From positions 389,207-453,206 of the forward strand of contig NZ_RKMB01000003.1 in assembly GCF_003797765.1 (NCBI RefSeq): a stretch of DNA of 64,000 nt, read 5' to 3'. The notes below the pieces were generated by a model, which was not told the DNA's origin, ran no database searches, and saw only the letters and a list, made by a program, of their open reading frames with translations. The stretch is from Ramlibacter sp. WS9. Lineage in GTDB: Bacteria; Pseudomonadota; Gammaproteobacteria; Burkholderiales; Burkholderiaceae_C. This document shows positions 51,273 to 58,992 of the stretch, in pieces. Numbering within the stretch: position 1 is the first letter of the stretch; each line of letters begins with the position of its first letter. A program made the position numbers and the translations under genes.

Positions 51273-51311
51273 TTGTAATGGCATTACAATGTTTGTCAAA
51301 TGGCATTTGAC
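51273..51311. promoter_or_regulatory. Tandem operator-like palindromes
   Basis: Two 17-bp inverted repeats, TTGTAATGGCATTACAA (51273-51289) and GTCAAATGGCATTTGAC (51295-51311). Each has 8-bp arms around a single G and they share the core AATGGCATT. Their centres are 22 bp apart, about two helical turns, so two bound dimers would lie on one face. A -10-like TACAAT (51285-51290) sits inside the first, so binding would block initiation. Candidate site for the RHH protein. Confidence 0.65.
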
Positions 51312-51321
51312 GAAACCAACC

Positions 51322-51346
51322 TGGACTTCCGAGTACTCGGGGTCCA
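51322..51346 (+). other. Hairpin downstream of the tandem operators
   Basis: Stem TGGAC/GTCCA (51322-51326 with 51342-51346) with an inner palindrome CCGAGTACTCGG (51329-51340). It lies about 25 bases downstream of the predicted transcription start. It may be part of the leader of the maeB relic, a processed RNA or a guide-like RNA for the nearby Cas12-like protein. Only one copy is present, so no repeat array is implied. Confidence 0.35.
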
Positions 51347-51398
51347 TGTGTGTGGCCAAAAACCCAGTGGCGGCGCTCATGGCCGCAAAGGAACCGCT

Positions 51399-51712
51399 AT
51401 GACGACGAGCGCGGCTGATAAGCGACTCCAGCCGCGACAGGTCGCGCTGGAGTATCACGAACAGTCGCCGCCCGGCAAGTTGGCCGTCGTCCCGACGAAG
51501 CAGTTGCTGAATCAGCACGACCTGGCGCTCGCGTACTCGCCTGGGGTCGCGGCGGCTTGCGACCCATCCTGCTGGGGGCGGCGAAGCCCATTCATATCCT
51601 CACCCCGGGCGCCACTGTCAGGCGCATCGTCAACATGAGCGCGCTGACCGCAGTCGAGGCGAAGGCTTGGCCGTCTCCGTCGCTCGTCGAACGGGAGCAG
51701 CGCCGTGGGTGA
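51399..51712 (+). pseudogene. maeB: Internally deleted NADP-malic enzyme gene (maeB relic)
   Basis: Codons 1-55 match the start of MaeB: ALEYHEQSPPGKLAVVPTKQL and NQHDLALAYSPGVAAAC. At about 51562-51566 the sequence jumps, in another frame, to the C-terminal end of the same protein (ILLGAAKPIHILTPGATV and RRIVNMSALTAVEAKA). It stops at TGA 51710-51712. About 650 or more internal codons (most of the malic enzyme and phosphotransacetylase-like domains) are missing. It is non-functional as an enzyme. Its 5' end is preceded by the tandem operators and hairpin, and its end overlaps the GTG of the next gene. Confidence 0.8.
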
Positions 51713-52496
51713 TCGGTTTCACATCCTCCAAGGCCTGGAGCTGGACGGGCATGTCCGACCGCTGGTCTTCGACATCGGCGATGCCCGGTCGCTGTACTTC
51801 AATTTCGATGGACTCCAAAGCAGTATGAAACGGGGACAACCGTGGGTGCTTGACGTCGACTACACGAAGACGATGATGGGATTCATGCTCGCCAAGCCGC
51901 AGCCCGAGCACATCCTCATGATCGGCTTGGGTGGCGGATCGCTGCCGAAGTTCTGTTATCACAATCTGGCTTCGCGCATCACAGTCGTCGAAGTCAACCC
52001 CCACGTCATCGCATTGCGCGACGAGTTCGAGGTGCCGGCCGATGATGACCGCTTCCGTGTTGTACGTGCGGATGGGGCCGCATACGTGCAAAACCTTCCT
52101 CCCATTTTCGACGTCATGATGGTTGATGGCTTCGATGAGGTGGGGCAGCCACCGCAGCTGTGTTCTCACGAGTTCTACCAAGACTGCTACCAAGCGCTGA
52201 AGCCCGGTGGCCTGATGGTGGTGAACCTCCACTTCAACCCGACCTTTGCGCCTATCCGCCAGTCCATCAGCGAAGTATTTGAAGCCTGCGTCGAATCCGT
52301 CGACGCTGTCGAGGAGGGCAATTGCATCGTATTTGCGTCGAAGCGCGCGTCTCTCTCGACCCGATCGATGAGCCTGAGTTGGACGCTCCAAAACCTGAAC
52401 GAGCGGGCCAGAGAGCAGCTCGCAGCGGAGTTTCAGCGCATTTTGGCGATGTTGAAGACCACCGAAGGACAGCGGCGGTTGGCGAATTTAGATTGA
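51705..52496 (+). CDS. Spermidine synthase-like aminopropyltransferase-fold protein
   Basis: 263 aa, GTG start at 51705. Features: SLYFNFDGLQSSMKRGQPWVLDVDYTKTMMGFML, the SAM-site motif ILMIGLGGGSLPKFCYHNL, the following acidic strand ITVVEVNPHVIALRDEF, FDVMMVDGFDE and KPGGLMVVNLHF. It matches spermidine synthase-like proteins but lacks a clear N-terminal beta-sandwich of the classical enzyme; activity is therefore uncertain. The gene overlaps the end of the maeB relic and is followed by a DksA-like gene ten bases later. Confidence 0.82.
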   Translation: MGDRFHILQGLELDGHVRPLVFDIGDARSLYFNFDGLQSSMKRGQPWVLDVDYTKTMMGFMLAKPQPEHILMIGLGGGSLPKFCYHNLASRITVVEVNPHVIALRDEFEVPADDDRFRVVRADGAAYVQNLPPIFDVMMVDGFDEVGQPPQLCSHEFYQDCYQALKPGGLMVVNLHFNPTFAPIRQSISEVFEACVESVDAVEEGNCIVFASKRASLSTRSMSLSWTLQNLNERAREQLAAEFQRILAMLKTTEGQRRLANLD

Positions 52497-52505
52497 AGGA
52501 ATCTC

Positions 52506-52769
52506 ATGCAAGCAGTGTTAGATCTGGACTTCTTTAAGGGGCTACTGGACGCCGGCATGCGCCAAGCCTCGACCATGCAAGATGACGAGGTTTCGGTGAA
52601 ATTTCGGCGGCGGCTCGCAGCCGCGAAGGACAGGCTGGAGCTTGGTTTGTACGGCACCTGTTGCGCCTGCAAGGAGCCCATTGCTCAAGCCGTGCTTGTG
52701 AAGGACGTGTCCTCGCCGTTTTGCGGCGACTGCCAGGAAGACTTCGATTTTCGGCGGGTTGGGCGCTAA
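52506..52769 (+). CDS. DksA/TraR-like C4 zinc-finger protein
   Basis: 87-aa protein with the DksA/TraR finger: CCACKEPIAQAVLVKDVSSPFCGDCQEDFDF, four Cys arranged C-x2-C-x17-C-x2-C. Preceded by an alpha-helical segment (VKFRRRLAAAKDRLELGLYGTC). It lacks the long coiled coil of DksA and is closer to TraR-size factors that enter the RNA polymerase secondary channel. It is co-directional with the spermidine-synthase-like gene. Confidence 0.8.
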   Translation: MQAVLDLDFFKGLLDAGMRQASTMQDDEVSVKFRRRLAAAKDRLELGLYGTCCACKEPIAQAVLVKDVSSPFCGDCQEDFDFRRVGR

Positions 52770-52805
52770 AGTGCCGGCAACGCCTTGATTCATGACACAG
52801 TAAGA

Positions 52806-53267
52806 TTAGTAAGTCGGCGGCTTCGCAACCCAGGGGGCGGATTTGCCGGACGCGGCCAGATCGGCTTCGCCGTCTCTCACCCCCGCTTCCTTGGCGGCCA
52901 TCTGCAGCAAGGTGAGCTTTGACGTTGGCTTGTTGGGATTGTGCTGAGGCGTCACGCCGGCCATCTTGCCGATGTCGTAGACGTGGTTCATGGCGCGCAT
53001 CTGCCAGGCGGGGAACTTGCCGGTTCCGACCCAGCAGCGGCAAAGAAAGTAGTGTTCTACGGCCGCCATCATCGTGTCGTCGGGGTCGACGAGATCAGGC
53101 GGCCAGTCGCCGATGGACGGATTGCCCTCCCATCCGGCGTTTCGCACCTGATAGAGGTCGGTCTTCAGTTGGCAATACAGCTCCGGGACGACGAGGGCGA
53201 CGCGGAAAGTCTTCCATTTCGCAATGAGTTCGTTCAGTCGATCAACCTGGGGATTCGGCGTGGTCAT
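52806..53267 (-). CDS. Hypothetical protein
   Basis: 153 aa with a strong ribosome site (AAGGAGACGCCCC before the ATG at 53267). Composition is that of a soluble protein: TTPNPQVDRLNELIAKWKTFRVALVVPELYCQL, YFLCRCWVGTGKFPAWQMRAMNHVYDIGKMAG, then a Lys-rich middle. I recognise no motif. Confidence 0.6.
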   Translation of the reverse strand: MTTPNPQVDRLNELIAKWKTFRVALVVPELYCQLKTDLYQVRNAGWEGNPSIGDWPPDLVDPDDTMMAAVEHYFLCRCWVGTGKFPAWQMRAMNHVYDIGKMAGVTPQHNPNKPTSKLTLLQMAAKEAGVRDGEADLAASGKSAPWVAKPPTY

Positions 53268-53412
53268 GGGGCGTCTCCTTGTGGGCAGTGTGGCGCTCGA
53301 CTCTGAATCGCGAATAAATTGCGAGCAAATTAAGCCACAAAGCCCGCGGTGCCTCCAGCGGATTGGTGTGACATTTGCACCGCTCCCACGCTTCGCTGCC
53401 GATAATTGCCCG

Positions 53413-53877
53413 ATGGCCCTCCCCACCCCACCGCTGAATTTCTTCGCCGACCTTTCAGTCCAGGTCGGCACGCCCCAGGACGCCGGACGCACCGTGCACG
53501 GCCTGCGCCGGCTCATTCCCATACTGGGTGGTGAAGCCATGGGCAATGGATGGAAAGCGCGCGTGCTGCCCGGTGGCGCCGACTTCCAGCTGGTGGTGAA
53601 CGACACGCTGGCCGAACTGGACGCTCGCTATGTGCTCGAGACCGACGGCGGCGACCTGATCTACGTGCAGAACCGCGCCGTGCGATCCGGCGCGCCGGAG
53701 CTGATGGCGCGGCTGGTGCGCGGGGAGCCGGTCGATCCAGCCTCGATCTACTTTCGCTGCAGCCCGAGCTTCGAGACGGCGTCCGCGGCGCTCGGCTGGA
53801 TCAGCGAGCGCATGTTCCTCGGCACGGGCGCGCGCCACCCGGACAAAGTGGTGATGACTTTCTTCGAGGTCGGCTGA
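53413..53877 (+). CDS. DUF3237-family protein
   Basis: 154 aa: PPLNFFADLSVQVGTPQDAGRTVHGLRRLIPILGGEAMGNGWKARVLPGGADFQLVVNDTLAELDARYVLETDGGDLIYVQNRAVR, then SIYFRCSPSFETASAALGWISERMFLGTG. This is the beta-barrel DUF3237 architecture; family members occur in fungal and bacterial hydroxylated-aromatic metabolism but no enzyme activity is defined. Divergent from the hypothetical gene on its left. Confidence 0.85.
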   Translation: MALPTPPLNFFADLSVQVGTPQDAGRTVHGLRRLIPILGGEAMGNGWKARVLPGGADFQLVVNDTLAELDARYVLETDGGDLIYVQNRAVRSGAPELMARLVRGEPVDPASIYFRCSPSFETASAALGWISERMFLGTGARHPDKVVMTFFEVG

Positions 53878-53892
53878 ACATGACAACCTTCT

Positions 53893-54300
53893 TTAACGCG
53901 GGTTCTCGAAGAACACGTAGTTCGTGAAGTCGCTGACCTCGAAATACACCTTCTTCTCCCCGGGGTCGGCGATGAAGTTCAGGTTCTCGTCCAGCACGCC
54001 GTAGCCGAAGCGATAAGCGCGCACCATCTTGTCGTCCGTGCCCAGCGCGGTGCTGACCTTGTCGACCTTGATGAAACGGCGTACCAGCTTGTCGCCGGCA
54101 TACACCTCCAGCACGCCGTTGGTGCCGGTCCAGTTCTGGATGTCCCGGCCCAGTTTGTTCTGTTGTTCCTGCGTGCAGGAACTCAATACCACAACCGCCA
54201 ATGCGGCCAAGGCCAGGGACACCGCGGAACCGGCTTTGCCGGGCCGCTGGTGTCGCCCCCTTGAGGGGGAGGCGCCGAAGGCGCTTCGGGGGTGTTTCAT
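53893..54300 (-). CDS. Hypothetical lipoprotein
   Basis: 135 aa from the only ATG (54300). The hydrophobic segment ALAALAVVVLSSCTQ ends in lipobox LSSC. The mature part is a 90-residue beta-rich domain (VLEVYAGDKLVRRFIKVDKVSTALGTDDKMVRAYRFGYGVLDENLNFIADPGEKKVYFEVSDFTNYVFFENPR). The first ~25 codons lie in a family-wide repeat (54255-54293), so the true start may be a downstream GTG in the leader. Confidence 0.7.
   Translation of the reverse strand: MKHPRSAFGASPSRGRHQRPGKAGSAVSLALAALAVVVLSSCTQEQQNKLGRDIQNWTGTNGVLEVYAGDKLVRRFIKVDKVSTALGTDDKMVRAYRFGYGVLDENLNFIADPGEKKVYFEVSDFTNYVFFENPR
54255..54293. repeat. Comamonadaceae-type intergenic palindromic repeat
   Basis: Two adjacent hairpins: CCCCCTTGAGGGGG near 54256-54269 and GCGCCGAAGGCGC at about 54272-54284, followed by TTCGGGGG. 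Sequences of this form are, to my recollection, widely repeated between genes in Comamonadaceae. Its position across the apparent N-terminus of the lipoprotein gene suggests that the early codons are accidental. Confidence 0.55.
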
Positions 54301-55035
54301 CTATTCCTCCAAGAGTAGTTGGGGCAGCACTTGCGCCGCCTTGCCGCGCAGCACGATGTCAGCCGCGTCGTCGAGTTCTGTGGGCTCGGGGTTGATGATG
54401 ACGACTTGGCCGGCGGTGGTGCGGGCCAGGCCCGCAGCCGGGTAGACCGCCCCCGACGTGCCGACGACCAGCATCAGGTCGCAAGCCCGGGCCGCTACCT
54501 GGGCCGCGTCCAGCGCTCGCATGGGCAGCGCTTCGCCGAACCACACCACACCGGGCCGCATCAGGTTGCCGCAGCGGTCGCAGTACGGCGGGCTGCCGGC
54601 CGCGGCCGCGTCGGCATTGCAGCAAGGCTTGGGCGTGTCCAGCCATTGGTCGTCGAAGATGTTGCCATGCAAGGCCAGCACGCCTTCACTGCCCGCTTTC
54701 TGGTGCAGGCCGTCGACGTTCTGTGTGACCAGTGTCAGCCGGCCCGGATGGCGGCTCGCGAACTCGGCCAACGCCCGGTGCCCGGCATTCGGGGACACCT
54801 TGCCGATCAGTTCGCGGCGAAAGACATACCAATCCCAGACCATCCGCGGGTTGGCGCGGAACGCCTCTTCCGTCGCGAGCTGCTGGGGATCGAATTTCGC
54901 CCACAGACCGGTCTGCGCGTCGCGGAATGTCGGCACCCCGGACTCGGCGCTGATGCCCGCGCCCGTCAGCACCACGATGCGGCTCGTCGCACGCAAATGC
55001 CCGCGCACCGCGCGCAGCGAACTCTCATCGATCAT
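54301..55035 (-). CDS. NAD-dependent protein deacylase (sirtuin)
   Basis: 244 aa. Sir2 core: VLTGAGISAESGVPTFRDAQTGLW, TQNVDGLHQKAGSEGVLALHGN (catalytic His), zinc cysteines C149/C164-type in PKPCCNADAAAAGSPPYCDRCGNL, PGVVWFGEALP, and LMLVVGTSGAVYPAAGL. Class III-like by the RPGVVWFGE segment. It removes acyl groups from lysine side chains using NAD. Starts at ATG 55035; a longer frame upstream is unlikely. Confidence 0.93.
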   Translation of the reverse strand: MIDESSLRAVRGHLRATSRIVVLTGAGISAESGVPTFRDAQTGLWAKFDPQQLATEEAFRANPRMVWDWYVFRRELIGKVSPNAGHRALAEFASRHPGRLTLVTQNVDGLHQKAGSEGVLALHGNIFDDQWLDTPKPCCNADAAAAGSPPYCDRCGNLMRPGVVWFGEALPMRALDAAQVAARACDLMLVVGTSGAVYPAAGLARTTAGQVVIINPEPTELDDAADIVLRGKAAQVLPQLLLEE

Positions 55036-55054
55036 GGCTGGATGTGTCCCATCC

Positions 55055-55789
55055 TCAGGACCGCTGGCGCAGCGCCTCGTACAGGCAGACGCCGCTGGCC
55101 ACCGACACATTCAGGCTTTCGACGGCGCCGCGCATGGGGATGCCGACCAGCTCATCGCAGGTCTTGCGGGTCAGCTGGCGCATGCCCACGCCTTCGGCGC
55201 CCAGCACCAGCGCCACCGGGCCCTTCAGGTCCGTCTGGTAGACGGTCTTGGGCGCATCGTCGCTGGTGCCTATGCACCAGATGCTGCGCTCCTTCAATTC
55301 GCCCAGCGTCCGCGCCAGGTTGGTCACCATGAAGTACGGAACGGTTTCGGCCGCGCCGCTGGCAACCTTGGCCACCGTCGCGTTGATGCCGGCGGCATGG
55401 TCCTTGGGCGCGATGACCGCGTGCGCCCCCGCGCCGTCCGCGACGCGCAAGCAGGCGCCCAGGTTGTGCGGGTCGGTCACACCGTCCAGCACCAGGAGCA
55501 ACGGCGGGCCCTGCACCTGGTCGAGCAAGTCGTCCAGCGAATGCGCGGCAGGCAGGGCCTCGACCCGAGCCGCCACGCCCTGGTGGCCATGGCTGCCGGC
55601 CAGCTTGGCCAGGCGCATGCCGTCGGCGTCGATGACGCGCGCGCCCGCCTCGTGGGCCCGCTCCAAAAACTGACGCATCCGTGCATCTTTTCGCGTCGGA
55701 TCGGCGTATATCTCGATAATGGAACGGGGAGCAGTTTTCAGGCGGACGCCGACGGCGTGAAATCCGAACAGGACTTTGGGTGAGGACAT
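55055..55789 (-). CDS. rlmB: 23S rRNA (guanosine-2'-O-)-methyltransferase RlmB
   Basis: 244 aa, SpoU-family. Motifs: [23 protein letters not shown] (L30e-like N-domain), [28 protein letters not shown] (motif 1, Asn-Arg region), [27 protein letters not shown] (motif 2), and [21 protein letters not shown] (motif 3, trefoil knot). It methylates Gm2251 of 23S rRNA. Start chosen at MSSPKVLF (55789). Confidence 0.94.
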   Translation of the reverse strand: MSSPKVLFGFHAVGVRLKTAPRSIIEIYADPTRKDARMRQFLERAHEAGARVIDADGMRLAKLAGSHGHQGVAARVEALPAAHSLDDLLDQVQGPPLLLVLDGVTDPHNLGACLRVADGAGAHAVIAPKDHAAGINATVAKVASGAAETVPYFMVTNLARTLGELKERSIWCIGTSDDAPKTVYQTDLKGPVALVLGAEGVGMRQLTRKTCDELVGIPMRGAVESLNVSVASGVCLYEALRQRS

Positions 55790-55856
55790 CACAGGATTAT
55801 CCCGTGGTCCCGCGCCCACCCTTGTATAAAATAGTCTGCATCACAAGGAGAGAAGT

Positions 55857-56729
55857 ATGGGACTGCGCCTCAAGTTCAACTTGGTGCTGATCGTCGTGTT
55901 CTTGGCGGGCTTTGCCGCCGCCGGCTTCGTCTCGCGCCAGCTGCTGCAGGAAAACGCACGCGACGAGGTCATTCGCGACGCCCGGCTGATGCTCGAATCG
56001 GCCAGTTCGATGCGCGCGTACACCGTGGACCAGATCCGCCCTCACCTGATCAAGCAGATGGACGAGGTGTTCCTGCCGCAGACGGTGCCCGCCTACGCCG
56101 CCACCGAAACCATCAACACGCTGCGCAAGAAGTACGCTGAATACAGCTACAAGGAAGCCACGCTCAACCCCACCAACCCGCGCAACCGCACGGCCGACTG
56201 GGAAGCCGACGTCGTCAACCGCTTCCGCAACTATCCGGACGTGAAGGAAGTCGTGGCCGAAAGGCAGTCGTCCACGGGTCGCAGCCTCTTTATCGCCAAG
56301 CCGATCCAGATCACCAACCCGGCCTGCCTGCAATGCCACAGCACGGCCGCCGCCGCGCCCCCCACCATGATCAAGATCTACGGCGAGGCCAACGGCTTCG
56401 GCTGGAAGCACAACGAGATCGTCGGCGCCCAGATGGTCACCGTGCCGATGGAAGTCCCGCTGCAGAAGGCCGAACGCGCCTTCACCACCTTCATGGGCTC
56501 CCTGGCGGCCGTGTTCGTCGCGGTCTTCATCGTGCTCAACATCATGCTCAGCTGGCTGATCGTGCGGCCCATCCGCAGAATGTCCCAGTCGGCCGACAAG
56601 ATCAGCACCGGCGAGTTCGGCGAACCCGAGTTCAATGAAAAGGGCGGCGACGAAGTCGCCGTGCTCGGCAGCTCGTTCAACCGGATGCGCCGCAGCCTCG
56701 AAAAGGCAATGCAGATGATCGGCGAGTAA
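55857..56729 (+). CDS. Membrane c-type heme sensor with HAMP domain (DUF3365/Tll0287-like)
   Basis: 290 aa. First helix at residues 8-25 (NLVLIVVFLAGFAAAGFVS), a periplasmic sensing domain with a c-type heme site CLQCH (about residue 159), a second helix near 205-235 (LAAVFVAVFIVLNIMLSWLIV), then a HAMP-like cytoplasmic segment (RPIRRMSQSADKISTGEFGEPEF). One base separates it from the kinase-cyclase gene, with which it is co-transcribed and probably functions as the input module. Confidence 0.88.
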   Translation: MGLRLKFNLVLIVVFLAGFAAAGFVSRQLLQENARDEVIRDARLMLESASSMRAYTVDQIRPHLIKQMDEVFLPQTVPAYAATETINTLRKKYAEYSYKEATLNPTNPRNRTADWEADVVNRFRNYPDVKEVVAERQSSTGRSLFIAKPIQITNPACLQCHSTAAAAPPTMIKIYGEANGFGWKHNEIVGAQMVTVPMEVPLQKAERAFTTFMGSLAAVFVAVFIVLNIMLSWLIVRPIRRMSQSADKISTGEFGEPEFNEKGGDEVAVLGSSFNRMRRSLEKAMQMIGE

Positions 56730-56730
56730 G

Positions 56731-58986
56731 GTGTCCGAACCGATGGCCACTGACGCGGCACCTCCGCAACCGACGGCCCCGCCGGCGGATGCGGCGACGC
56801 TGCCCGCCGGCTATCGCATCAATGAATACCAGATCGAAAGACCGCTCGGCGGCGGCGGCTTCGGCATCACCTACCTGGCGCGCGATAGCAACCTGCAGCT
56901 GCCGGTCGCCATCAAGGAATATTTCCCCAGCGACCTCGTGACCCGCGGGGCCAACCAGGTGGTGCAGGTGCGCGGCGGCAGTTCGAACGAGCACCAGGAG
57001 CAGTACGACTGGGGCCTGGAGCGCTTCCTCGACGAAGCGCGAGCGCTGGCCACCTTCCGCCACCCCAACATCGTCCGCGTGCTGCGCTATTTCCGCGACA
57101 ACGGCACGGCCTACATCGTCATGGAATACGAGTCGGGCCTGGCGCTCAAGCGCTGGGTGCCGCAGAACGCGCCGTTGTCGCAGCGATCGCTGCTGTCCAT
57201 CATCTACCCCGTGCTGGACGGGCTGGAGGCCGTGCACAAGACGGGTTTCCTGCACCGCGACATCAAACCCGACAACATCTACGTGCGCGCCGACGGCACA
57301 CCGGTCCTGCTGGACTTCGGCGCCGCCCGCCGCGTCACGGCCAACCGGGACATGACCAACATCGTCAGCCCGGGCTTTGCGCCCTTCGAGCAATACCACT
57401 CGCAGGGCAACCAGGGGCCGTGGACCGACATCTATTCGCTCGGCGCCGTGATGTACTGGATGACCACGGGGAAGAAGCCGGTCGAGTCGGCCGCCCGCGT
57501 CAGGCACGACACGTTGGTGCCCGCGGCCGAACTGGCCGAAGTGGGTGTCTTCGGCTCCGCGCTCCTGGACGCCATCGATTGGGCGATGCAGCCGGATGAA
57601 AGCCGCCGGCCGCAGTCCGTCACGCTGCTGCGAGCCGCGATCCTCGGCTCGGAGCGGACGGCGGTCATCCCATCCTCCGCGTTGCCGGACCGGCACGGCA
57701 TCGCCGCCGCCGGCTCGGCGCCCTCGATCCCCGGCTCGACACCGACGACACCCAGTGCCGCCCAGCGGCGCAACGTGCTGTGCACCATCATGTTCCTGGA
57801 CCTGGTGGGCTACTCGATCCGCTCCGTGGACGACCAGGTTTCCATCAAGAAGCTGTTCAACGAGCTGATCGCCAAGGCCGTGCGGGGCGTGCCGGAAGAA
57901 ACCCGGATCGCCATCGATACCGGAGACGGCGCCGCCATCTGCTTCATGGGCGATCCCGAGGAAGCCCTGCACTCGGCCATGCTGCTGCGCGACCTGCTCG
58001 GTCAGCGCTACGGCTCGGTGATGTCGGTGCGCATCGGGCTGCACATGGGCCCGGTTCGGATCGTTTCCGACATCAATGACCGCGTCAACGTGGTCGGCGA
58101 CGGCATCAACGTCGCGCAGCGCATCATGGACTTCGCCCAGGGCAACCAGGTGCTGGTATCGCGCGCCTACTACGAGGTGATCTCCCGCATCACCGATGAC
58201 ACCGCGGACTTGTTCCAGTACATGGGCCAGTACGAAGACAAGCACGGGCGCCTGCACGAGGTCTATGCGGCGCAGCGTCGCCAGCCCAATCCCCCGGACG
58301 CGACGCGGAAGGTGGGTCCCTCCACCGGTTATACGCAGACGTTGCCCGTCAAGTCGACGAAAGCACTCGAGCCGGAAGAAGTCCATGAGGTGGAAGTCGA
58401 CCTCGCCCGGTTGATCGGCCCGCTGGCACGCATCCTGGTGAGCAAGGCCGCACCGCTCGCGGCCACCATTCCCGCCCTGCGCGCGGCGCTTGCCTCCACC
58501 ATCCAGGAGCCGAAGGCCCGTGAAGCCTTCGTCGCCGGCAGCACCAGCCACCGCCCTGGCCAGAGCCACCCGGTCAGCAAGCCGCCGTCCAGCACCAGCA
58601 GGTCCGGCGCCAGCCAGCCCAGCAGCAGCCAGTTCGGCCCGCTTGGACCTTCGTCCAAGGGCATGCCCGACAGTTTCCGCCCCTCCCAGCCCAGCCAGTT
58701 GGCGGCCCGCAGCCAGCCGCTGAGCCAGCCCATCGGCCCGTCTTCGCGCAGCGGCGCGACCGGCCGGGCGATTGCCGATGTATCGGCCGAGGAAGTCACC
58801 AGCATCGAGCAGGCGCTCAGCAAGTTCATCGGCCCCATGGCCAAGATGTTGGTGCGAAAAGAGATGGCGCGGCACGCGACGTTCAGGGAGTTGATCAACG
58901 CCGTGGCCGACAACATCGACCAGCCGGCGCAGCGCGAACAGTTCCTGCAAACGCTGAAGCGCGCCCTGCCCCGCCGGCAGCAGTAG
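56731..58986 (+). CDS. Ser/Thr protein kinase fused to a class III nucleotide cyclase domain
   Basis: 751 aa, GTG start. Residues about 26-290 are a Hanks-type kinase: GGGGFGITYLA (P-loop), AIKEYF (Lys), HRDIKPDN and LDFGAARR, then APFEQYHSQGNQGPWTDIYSLG. Residues about 345-520 form a class III cyclase fold (TIMFLDLVGYSIR with metal Asp, AIDTGDGAAICF, VGDGINVAQRIMDF). The C-terminal third has a Ser/Pro/Gln-rich linker and two related helical repeats (DLARLIGPLARILVSK and ALSKFIGPMAKMLVRK). The cyclase core lacks some expected partner residues, so activity is not assured. Upstream is the heme sensor. Confidence 0.9.
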   Translation: MSEPMATDAAPPQPTAPPADAATLPAGYRINEYQIERPLGGGGFGITYLARDSNLQLPVAIKEYFPSDLVTRGANQVVQVRGGSSNEHQEQYDWGLERFLDEARALATFRHPNIVRVLRYFRDNGTAYIVMEYESGLALKRWVPQNAPLSQRSLLSIIYPVLDGLEAVHKTGFLHRDIKPDNIYVRADGTPVLLDFGAARRVTANRDMTNIVSPGFAPFEQYHSQGNQGPWTDIYSLGAVMYWMTTGKKPVESAARVRHDTLVPAAELAEVGVFGSALLDAIDWAMQPDESRRPQSVTLLRAAILGSERTAVIPSSALPDRHGIAAAGSAPSIPGSTPTTPSAAQRRNVLCTIMFLDLVGYSIRSVDDQVSIKKLFNELIAKAVRGVPEETRIAIDTGDGAAICFMGDPEEALHSAMLLRDLLGQRYGSVMSVRIGLHMGPVRIVSDINDRVNVVGDGINVAQRIMDFAQGNQVLVSRAYYEVISRITDDTADLFQYMGQYEDKHGRLHEVYAAQRRQPNPPDATRKVGPSTGYTQTLPVKSTKALEPEEVHEVEVDLARLIGPLARILVSKAAPLAATIPALRAALASTIQEPKAREAFVAGSTSHRPGQSHPVSKPPSSTSRSGASQPSSSQFGPLGPSSKGMPDSFRPSQPSQLAARSQPLSQPIGPSSRSGATGRAIADVSAEEVTSIEQALSKFIGPMAKMLVRKEMARHATFRELINAVADNIDQPAQREQFLQTLKRALPRRQQ

Positions 58987-58992
58987 ATAAGC

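Noticed and set aside
49953..51400. CRISPR array next to the Cas12-like gene
   Set aside because: No direct repeat of 25 or more bases with regular spacing found by eye; only single-copy hairpins.
56677..58950. Minus-strand 757-codon frame
   Set aside because: Antisense to the kinase-cyclase gene; Gly/Arg/His shadow composition.
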